Shown here in pieces: positions 55,800 through 64,000 of a stretch of 64,000 nucleotides of DNA. Made by a program: the position numbers and the translations under genes. Source of the DNA: Adiantum capillus-veneris (lineage: Eukaryota; Streptophyta; Polypodiopsida; Polypodiales; Pteridaceae); the NCBI GenBank assembly GCA_014529385.2, contig CM043948.1, positions 25,664,451 through 25,728,450 on the forward strand, in the 5' to 3' direction. A model generated the notes under the pieces. It saw only the letters and a list, made by a program, of their open reading frames with translations. It did not search any database and was not told the DNA's origin. Position 1 is the stretch's first letter, and each line of letters begins with the position of its first letter.

Positions 55800-56266
55800 T
55801 TTCTCTTTTCTTGTTTAAGAAGAGAGGTCCTTAAGTAGCCTATCAATCATTGGTTTTGTTAATTATATTAGGGTAAGTGGGACTGGGATCTATTATCGGT
55901 TTTGTTGAGCCCACTATGTGTGATATGGTGCACGCCTTGGGAGCTTTGGTCTTAATAATGGGGTCTTTTTAGACTTGCCTACGGCTTGAGCCATAAGACC
56001 CTAGAGAATCCAAGGAGCGGAATGCTCAAGATCCTTCAGAATCTAGAAAATATCCATGAACATCATAGCACTCTAAGTATGAGGAAGGTTCAAAAAAGGA
56101 AGAAAAGATAAAGGCCAAGGGGGAGTCAATCAAGAGGAAGTCTAAGCCACGCCAAAAAACTGGCATTTTAGATTTCATAATTGGTGACTCTACAAAATCT
56201 TGTGATCTTGTGAATGATGTTTCTATACAGAACTCAAAGGTCCCTAAGGGGGAGAGCTACCCAATT
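55800..56266. other. unrecognised DNA
   Basis: No gene found. A Lys/Arg-rich plus-strand stretch around 56080-56170 is interrupted by stops and has no motif. It lies just upstream of the possible copia LTR. Confidence 0.4.
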
Positions 56267-56407
56267 TGTTGGGATTCAGGCCAACTCGCCGGACATCCCA
56301 CTTACTACTAACCCATCTACTAACTTAACCATTATACACTTATTCTTTAATACAACAGAATAAGGAGCTGCCAACAGGATAACGTTGTTGTGTGCTCCAC
56401 CCAAAGT

Positions 56408-56486
<79 letters not shown>

Positions 56487-56527
56487 CTTGCACTTGCACT
56501 CGCACACGCTTCCCATGGCACCTTGAA
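56267..56527 (+). repeat. possible copia 5' LTR (short) with (CT)n
   Basis: Begins TGTTGGGATTC, a common plant copia LTR start, and is followed at about 56529 by a tRNA-iMet-type primer binding site. It includes a (CT)n tract at 56410-56482. The 3' end is not a clear CA and no second LTR is in the window, so the assignment is tentative. Confidence 0.35.
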
Positions 56528-56528
56528 T

Positions 56529-56540
56529 TGGTATCAGAGA
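56529..56540 (+). other. tRNA-iMet-type primer binding site
   Basis: TGGTATCAGAGA fits the copia consensus TGGTATCAGAGC except for the last base, and lies upstream of the copia gag at 57660. Confidence 0.6.
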
Positions 56541-57659
56541 AGGGTTTATGCTTGCCATTTTTGCGCTTGCACATGCGCACACTTTCAAAAGTGCAAACAA
56601 GTTTTCAATTTCATCATTGGAAAACTCAGCGTTCCGAGAGTGTTTCCATCAGGGTCCTAGGGTTGTACCCCCCTTTCGAAGCTGTTCGTGCAGTCAAAAG
56701 CTTCATCCGACCTACGCTTCAGGAGTTGTATTTTTCAACTCTACTTTTGCTAGAGGTATAGGTACAGGTATAGGTACAGGACACATGTGCAGGTTGTTTA
56801 GAGACTATTTTGGGATGGTATATAGCCATTTTATGGCTATTATGTGTTATTGAGACGGTGTTTATGGGCTGATTAGGAGCACTTTTCGGCATTGACATTG
56901 TCTCGCGTTTTTCAGGCATCGATCTCCTCAAAGGTTCTTGCATACATACGGGACATCCAGGTTTCTTATAGGTTGCATTGTTTAGCATCAACACAGATTT
57001 TTGTGGGAGTACTTGATGTGCATATGCATTGTTTTGGCACTTTTGATAGTGCTTGAGCTCTTTTGAGAGCGGTTTTACTCCCTGCAGGGATTTTTTTACT
57101 GCTTGCACATTTTGTTTGGCGCCTGTTTGAGCACGTATACTGCACCTTGCAGTATTGTTGACTGTGGATGTACGTTGAGTTGTGGAAACTGCCATTTGTA
57201 CCTTTTGTGATTTGGCTTGTTTCTGGCAGTCTCGACCGTTTCTGAGACTCGGTGCGGAGGCCCTTTTTGAGACTGGGCTAGTTTCTTATCTGCATAACCT
57301 TTTGTGAGGGTCAATAGCGTGAGGTTTTCTTGAGTTGGGGGACTCTCGAATGTTGAGATCCTTCCGGTGATACAGGTTGCTGGAGTACCCCTTTTTTGTG
57401 GTCTCACCATAGGACATGTATAGAGAGGGCTAGGTGCATTTGACGTCGTGTTGGCAATCTTGGGTCAACTTTTTGACTTTTTATGCACAGTTAGTTGTTG
57501 CTGCACATGTCTTATGCTCTGATAGCATTACATTTGATGCGTTACTGATCTCTTGTGACAATTTTGGATTGAGATTCTGTCAGTTTTTTTGGGGAAACTC
57601 TATCAACTATTTCCCAAAATTACCAGTGTTTATCGCCATATTATCTTTAGTTTGCAGCC
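56541..57659 (+). other. copia leader region
   Basis: About 1.1 kb between the primer binding site and gag with no convincing gene. A direct repeat GTATAGGTACAGGTATAGGT lies at 56756-56775. The open frames here have no known motif. Confidence 0.5.
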
Positions 57660-58967
57660 ATGTCATCTAGTGGTGAAAAGGATATTTACAATATCCAAAA
57701 ATTTGATGGGATGAATTTTGCTATTTGGAAAGAGCAGATTCAAGATGTTCTTATACAAAAATGCCAGTTGGATCCTATCATGGAGCGCCCAGAGGGTGAG
57801 TATATAGATGTTGAGTGGGAGAAACTTGATGCTAAGGCCAAATGTACCCTCTGTTTGCATTTGGCCGAATCTATGTACTTTACTATAGTTGGAGAAAGGA
57901 GTGCTAGAGATGTATGGGATAAGTTGTGTTCCAGTTATGAGAACAAAAGTGCCACTAATAAGGTTTTCTTGATGAAGAAGCTATTTGACGTTCGTATGAA
58001 GGAAAAGGGCACTATTTCTACTCACATTAATGAGTTCAATATCGTTTTCACTCAGTTGACCACTCAGGGTTTGGTCTTCGATGAGGAAATCAAATGTATC
58101 TTCTTGCTATGCACTTTACCCTCATCTTGGGATATGTTCTATACTACGATTAGCAACTCAGCACCTGGTACCGGTCTAGTGTATAATGACGTCCTTGGGA
58201 GTCTGTTACCGAGGAGATTTGCAGGAAATCTCTTGAAGGCAAGAAGGATGGTGATGCGTATTTTGCTAGTGATAGACAGAGGGGTCGCACTCAAAGTCAT
58301 GCCAAAAGCAACGAAAGGGGGGGATCATGCAGTAAGTCTCGAGTTCTATGCGTAATGTTGAGTTCTATCACTACCATAAAAAAAAACATGTGAAGAAGGA
58401 TTGCAGGAAATGGCAGCAAAGCAAGAAGGATAAACAATCCGGTGAAACTTCTAAGTCTGATGATTCAAATAAGGGCAAAGCAAAGTTAGAGGAGATCAAT
58501 GTGCTAGAGTCTTCAAATGCTCCTATTGTAGAGACTCTTCCTGCGGTTGTATGCCACTTACCTCTGACGTATTGGTCTTCACAGCAGATCTACCTGTCGA
58601 GGCTCTTGTTACAGAAGATGCGTAGTATGCACAGAATTGGATAGTAGATTTTGGTACAATTTTCCATGTGACCCCACATAGAGAGTGGTTCTCTACTTAT
58701 TCTCACTCTTGTGGCAAAGTGAGACTTGGTGATGCTTATGAACTAGACATTGAGGGTGTCGGAAACATCAAATTGCATCTAAGGAATGGCACACACTTTA
58801 CTTTATGTAATGTCAGACATGTGCCCAAGTTGACTATAAGCTTGATTTTTGTTGGTGGTCAGCTTCATGATTTGGGCTACAACACCATATTTGGCAATGG
58901 TTCATGGATAGTACGCAAAGGTAATCTTGTTGTACTTGTCATGCCAAGGGCAAACCCAGGCAAGTAG
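57660..58967 (+). pseudogene. Ty1/copia gag-protease remnant
   Basis: The ATG at 57660 opens MSSSGEKDIYNIQKFDGMNF and then AIWKEQIQDVLIQKCQ, the usual copia Gag start. The UBN2-type domain follows (LFDVRMKEKGTISTHINEFN; CTLPSSWDMFYTTISNS). After a frameshift near 58190-58355 a degenerate zinc knuckle (EFYHYHKKKHVKKDC, both first Cys lost) and a protease region (GTIFHVTPHREWFSTYSH with the catalytic D-S-G degraded to D-F-G) follow. It ends abruptly at about 58967. Integrase and reverse transcriptase are absent. Confidence 0.88.
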
Positions 58968-59077
58968 GACTTGGGCCAAGGGCTGGCTACTAAATGCGGA
59001 CAGGGAGATTCTATTCATAGCGGCCAAGGGCTATATAATGGGGGTTGGGCGGAGAATCTCAGTGCGCAGCTCCTGGG

Positions 59078-59124
59078 TCTTACATTGGTATCAAAGCTCC
59101 TGTGTCTTACATTGGTATCAAAGC
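59078..59124 (+). repeat. 27-bp tandem duplication carrying a primer-binding-site-like motif
   Basis: TCTTACATTGGTATCAAAGC occurs at 59078 and again at 59105. TTGGTATCAAAGC resembles the tRNA-iMet primer binding site, and the preceding TTACA could be an LTR end. This suggests an LTR/leader junction of another retroelement that was partly duplicated. Confidence 0.6.
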
Positions 59125-59188
59125 CCAGGGATGGAGGGGGGAAGGGGAAGGCTTGCATGTTTTTGCATGCAAGGCATGAATTGCTCTC

Positions 59189-59195
<7 letters not shown>

Positions 59196-59227
<32 letters not shown>
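59196..59227. repeat. (TG)n microsatellite
   Basis: About 30 bp of TG following a short CT stretch. Confidence 0.9.
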
Positions 59228-59230
<3 letters not shown>

Positions 59231-61490
59231 CTTCGAGCTTGCCTACCATGGCGTGGGTAGGGTCCCTTGGAAGGAGGAAGAGGATAAGGCCGTAGGAGCA
59301 GCCCCTTCCATGGCGGGCTCAAGCTTGCATGACCAAGAACGTGAGTTTGGGTAAGCACTCTTACACACAAGGGATGGTCGGAATCGACCTCGGTGGAATT
59401 GGGATCTCTTGAGCTTGTCCAGATCGTGCAGGACTACTGAGAAAAACTCGTCACAGCATCACTAAACAGTAAGCAACACCGTGCGCTCGGAGTTGCTAGC
59501 AGATGTCTGCAACAGACCCGCCATCTCTGGTTTGTTTGTTTTCATTTTTTTCTTTTCTTTGCTTATTTCCACATTGGGTGCCCTAAGAGTGCCCTACAAC
59601 CACCCTTCGGGTCGCTCCCACAACCTAGCCTACAAAAGCCAGTAGCCGGTCTGAGTTGCATGCATGGACCGTGCAAGTTGTACAACTACAAAGCTCAACA
59701 AGATATGGTATGACTAATATTTGCACGGCATAGTCGAGCTCAACAAGATATGGTATGACCAAGATTTGCATGGCATAGTCAACCTGTACAAGGCGTCATG
59801 CATGCGCATGTCAGACCGGCCTTGGAAATTACCATAGATCGATGTACTTGGCTCGATAGCATGGATATACCGGCCAGTCTACAGGTGTTAGAGGATAGCG
59901 AGAAGGCGGCATGCACGGCATGCACTCAACACTGGGCCATGCAAAGACCTTAACATCGCAAGCTCGGTTCGATTAAACAAGAAGTGCAAAGCCTTTCACA
60001 AAGGCATACACGACGTGCTCCAATTGAACCAAACCAGTACAGAAAGGTTGTCAATCTATTGGTCAACCCGAGAATGGATTCAAACAAATCAAGTCTTTCG
60101 GTTATTTGCCATGGCTAGCACGCTGAAGCTATGACTTTCAAGACAATCACTTCATGTTTGACGGAGTTTTTTGATACCGCCGTCTTTGACCGGTAAGTAC
60201 CATGACCTGGAGATTAATGTTTTATCTTCATTTAAGTTTTTTGCTAAAAGCAAGATTCTAGACTCTACCTTATGATGGAAGGGGAGCTAGCTCCCAGGTA
60301 TATTTGTCACAGATAAATATCATGGTGCTCAGGCAAGCCCTATGGCATATCAGTATAGGCAAGGCCCGTTGCATGTAAGGCAAAGCTATTTGGCAAGTCC
60401 AACCCTTAACTATAATTGCACACCACTATCAAGCAAGTTTTCTTGGGCATGGCTCCTATGTAGGTTGTGTGCCATTGATGCGGTCAGGAAAGGACAACAC
60501 CTCGTGTTACCTAGCAACAAGGGAAAGCAAGGCTTTTAGGAGCACGACTAAACATTGTCATCTATAGCTATGAGCTGAATCCGCACGACTAAACACATTG
60601 ACAACCACAGCTATGAGCTGCATTCAATGAAATAACCAGACATACGGCATAGTTGTTTTCGACGTTCGGACTATGCTATCTGCATACGAACTTGGGAGCC
60701 TTTGCCATGCTGCATGTTTTCTCACTCAAGATCAGATTAACCCAAGCCAACAAGGCATCTGCGGGACATTTGAAAGCTCTCAAGTCCTTTGCATGTATGG
60801 CTATGAGCACTACCCGAAAGTGGGCGACAAGGTTAGTCCATTTCAAGTTATGTTTGTTTTTGTTTATGTTTTACTTTTCCTCTTGGACAAGATCTCTCTA
60901 TTGTGCCAAGTAAAGTGCTTTGGATGTCTTTAAGTGAAGCAAAACTTCTCTTATGTGCTTAGGTATTATCGGTTGACTTAGATCAATGATCATGGTACAC
61001 ATCTTTAGCACTCTGTGGATATAAGCTCACATGCAACACTGCACTGTGATGTATTCATTCCAATGTCATCGTGCACGACACATATCCCAACAACTCACAT
61101 GGTTGAGGCTAATATGGAAGCCAAGGCGTATTATTCTATTTTTTGCTATGTATGCATGGCATACTAGTATGATGATCGTACAACAACCATCATTGCATAG
61201 ACATCCGCTATAACACTAAATACTCTGTCCAGGACAAGGTACGTAACTGATATCTTAAAACATTTTTTTATTACTTATAGGCAAAGTGCCATGTTTAAAG
61301 TAACCTTGATATAGTCACGATCACATACAAGGTTAGTGGGTCAAGATGTGACTTGTGTTTTTTGTTATCTCTCTTGATGAGCGCATTACACAGGTAGATT
61401 TTGCATGCTTATAGGATAAGCTGCGGGCTAGGCATAAGCTGCACACAAGCATGGGTGCCAACTATACCTCTCATACCCTGCATGGTGAAG
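59228..61490. other. non-coding DNA with small tandem repeats
   Basis: No gene recognised on either strand. It contains a 45-bp duplication (59692-59781) and a looser duplication around 60543-60628 (GCACGACTAAAC and AGCTATGAGCTG repeated). Confidence 0.6.
59692..59781 (+). repeat. 45-bp tandem duplication
   Basis: AGCTCAACAAGATATGGTAT starts at 59692 and again at 59737, with a few differences between units. Confidence 0.9.
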
Positions 61491-64000
61491 GTCACAAAAG
61501 CTCAAGAAGTTCAAAGAGGGAGGAAAGAGTATCTCTTCTCTCACCTATGATGGCACCTTTGGTGCTACCGACAAAGTATTGGTGTTCATCCAAAAATTTG
61601 ATTGGACGTTTGGAGACAAGGGCTTCACGGAGTCCTCCAAGCCACACCATGTAGCTATGCACTTCCATAAATCATCTCGTCAATGGTGGATTAGCCTTTG
61701 TGGCAACGGCAAAGCCCCAAAGACATAGAAAATTCTAAGAGTCTCCATCATGAAGCAATTCTTTGCAAGCGATGCAAAGGAAAAAGTGCTTACTGAATGG
61801 TGAAGTTTTAAGCTTCTCTCTCATGAGTTTATCCACAAATATGAAGACAATTTTTGGAATTTACATCTCAAGGCTATTGTCTTTCCAAAGATAGAATTTG
61901 ACGAGAAAAAGCAACAATTCTGTGCGAGATTACCTGAAGATATGGCCAAGTACGTCAACTCTCAAAGGCCTGGTTCTATCAATGAAGTAATCCACCACAC
62001 CATGGTTGCTTCGTGCAAAAAATTCCAACAAAGGGCTAGATGGATGTCAAGCCCATGGAGAACAAAGACAAGAGTGATGCAAAGGGAAAAACCAATGCCC
62101 AAAATTCTTCCCAAGGCAATTCCAACAACAAGAACAACAACAATCGGTCCAAGGAGAAGGGAGTTGACAAAGGTAAAAACAAAATCTCTCTTGAAGAGCT
62201 TGAATCTTTTCGCAAGGACCGTAAATGTTTTATGTGTGGGGAGCAAGGACATGGCTATCATTCTTGTCCCAAGTGAAATGCTTGCAATGAGACTCCTAGA
62301 GCTTCCACCATCGAAGCTCCAAAAGAGGATGCTCATTGTTGCAAAGGATCACCTCTCTACTATTCTTGGGGAAAGGTAAGGGAGCATGATGCCTTCATAT
62401 TGTTTGACCCTGGGTCTACTCACAACTTCATATCAACAGAGTTGGCCACCAAGTTGGGCATTCAAGCTTTTGAGATGGGAGAAACTGTAATGGCCGACAC
62501 CAACTTCAAGGGACAACAAGCCTCCATTACTCCCTTGACTAGGAAGTTGAGGCTTCATGTCCAAAGCTATGTTGACAAAGAAGAATTTTTCATCTCTCCT
62601 CTCCAACATGAGGATGCTATCCTAGGGGCACCATGGTTCAACCACATGGCTGCCAACATGAAGTTCCCTGAAAGGAGAATCTACTTCACCTATAGTGGAA
62701 AGAACATGTATATAGATGCTACTGAGTCTGGTCCTACTATACCATTTATAAATCCTCCTGCTTTTGATAAATAAATGAAGAGCTCAGTTTTTCTACGTAC
62801 ATGATTTTTATCAAAGAATCCCTAAAAGATCCTAATGTTTCATCAATTTTAAATGATATGAATAAGGAAGATTTTGACTTGTCTAATTTCTTTAAAGGAT
62901 TCCAAGATGCGTTCATCGATGATGTCCCTATGGACTTACCTCCAAAATGAGGGGATGATGACCATCGAATTGAGCTCCGACCAGGAAGCTCGTCGTCTGA
63001 CAAGCCTCCTTATCGAGTTTCCCAAGCTCAACAAGAGGAGATGGTGAGGCAAGTACAAGAATTGATATACAAAGGGATGGTGAGGCCTAGCTCCTCTCTC
63101 TTTTGTTCTCTAGTCCTTTTCATCCAAAAGAAAGATGGTACATACTGTATGTGTGTGGACTATCAAGCACTAAACCATTTCACTATCACAAACAAAATTC
63201 TTGTGCCTCATGTAGAAGATATGTTTGATAAGCTACAAGGCTCTACCTAATTCAGTAGGATTGACCTTAAAAGTGGCTATCATTAAATAAGGATAGTGGA
63301 TGAAGATATTCAAAAGATCCTGTTTTGTACAACGTCTTGTCTTTATGAATATCTACTCATGCCTTTTGGCTTGACCAATACACCAGCCACATTCAATCGT
63401 CTAATAGAGAAAATTATTAGACCCTAATGCAAATTCACTGAAGTGTTGATATCATCATCTGCCTCCAAGTAATTGGAGGAACACAAGCAACATCTCCAAG
63501 TGATTTTTCAAGCATTCTGGGAGAACAAGCTTTTTCTCAACCAAAAGAAAAGTGAATTTTCCCTTCAAGAGATTCATAGAAAAGTTCTCTCAAATAGCAG
63601 GACTATTACATAAATAAACAAAGAAGAACGTTTACTCATGGACTACTAAGGAGAAAAATGCTTTTGACAAGATCAAAGATAAGCTTACCTTCCAACCAGT
63701 CCTTATGCTTTCGGATCTCTCAAAGCCATTTGAGGTCCAATGTGATGCTTGTGGTGATTGCCTTAGAGTAGTCTTGCTTCAAGTAGGGCATGACATAGCA
63801 TATGAGAGCCGAAGGCTCAATTCAGATGAACGGGTCTTAGGAATTTATGAAAAAGAGCTTTTAGCTATTCTACATGCCCCATACACATGGAAGCACTGTT
63901 TATTGGGGACTCCATTTATTCTACGAACCAACCATCAAAGTGTCAAGTACTTCATTATGCAAACCAAGATTTTTGACAAACAAATGAGGTGGGAAAATTT
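61491..64000 (+). pseudogene. Ty3-gypsy chromovirus gag-pol remnant, copy 2 (runs off window end)
   Basis: Colinear with copy 1 at 7676. Gag pieces come first, then the CCHC knuckle CFMCGEQGHGYHSC (62228-62269). The protease region is better preserved than in copy 1 (FDPGSTHNFISTELATKLGI, 62401-62460; ILGAPWFNHM). Reverse transcriptase follows (MVRQVQELIYKGMVRPSSS; MPFGLTNTPATFNRLIEK), then RNase H from about 63690 to the window end. Stops interrupt RT, and the stretch after about 63570 lacks roughly 100 bp present in copy 1. Copies 1 and 2 differ by many substitutions, so they are separate old insertions. Confidence 0.88.

Noticed and set aside
56529-56540. Possible tRNA gene fragment (TGGTATCAGAG)
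   Set aside because: It is a primer binding site complementary to a tRNA 3' end. No cloverleaf is present here or near 59085.

Overview
This window looks like heterochromatic or transposon-rich DNA from a plant nuclear genome. Several clades of plant LTR retrotransposon are present: Tat/Athila-type Ty3-gypsy, chromodomain Ty3-gypsy and Ty1-copia. Genes have GT-AG introns, and (CT/GA)n microsatellites are very abundant. The very large elements and the CT-rich microsatellites would suit a fern or another large-genome land plant, but that narrower placement is only a guess. I see no ordinary host housekeeping gene and no tRNA, rRNA or CRISPR locus.

Layout. 1-12.7 kb holds decayed remnants: a reverse-strand copia gag fragment (1.4-2.4 kb), the third-ORF region of a large Tat/Athila-like element (4.9-7.6 kb) and a broken chromovirus gag-pol (7.7-11.7 kb). 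From 12,754 to 54,665 lies one Ty3-gypsy element, 'A', with 0.93-kb LTRs, a 5-bp target duplication (GCTAT) and a primer binding site. Its reverse transcriptase gene is split twice. The first split is by a complete Tat-like LTR retrotransposon, 'B' (21,037-32,128, LTRs of about 2.6 kb). The second is by a 10.9-kb DNA transposon, 'C' (32,483-43,417, 33-bp terminal inverted repeats). The A reading frame resumes cleanly on the far side of each insertion. From 54.7 to 64.0 kb there is an inverted-repeat/hairpin cluster, a second copia remnant on the plus strand (56.3-59.0 kb), non-coding DNA with small tandem repeats, and a second chromovirus copy running off the end.

Most interesting: transposon C. 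It has at least four gene-like units: (1) an unknown plus-strand gene; (2) a minus-strand five-exon gene whose phase-consistent model (802 aa, no stop) fuses a histone H3-like domain with centromeric-H3-like features, a Ulp1/SENP-type cysteine protease, a long acidic linker and a plant FCP1-like HAD phosphatase domain; (3) an unknown plus-strand gene divergent from it across a microsatellite-rich 1.2-kb promoter region; (4) a minus-strand transposase-like gene with one frameshift. C joins its target with no detectable target-site duplication. I know of no described transposon carrying a histone-Ulp1-phosphatase fusion.

Other leads are in A. A 24-bp palindrome recurs in its 5' leader and 3' non-coding region, and a diverged relative at 4.9 kb carries compensatory changes in both arms. 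A also has duplicated integrase zinc-binding modules, a second retropepsin-like ORF after the integrase, and a long third ORF in the envelope position.
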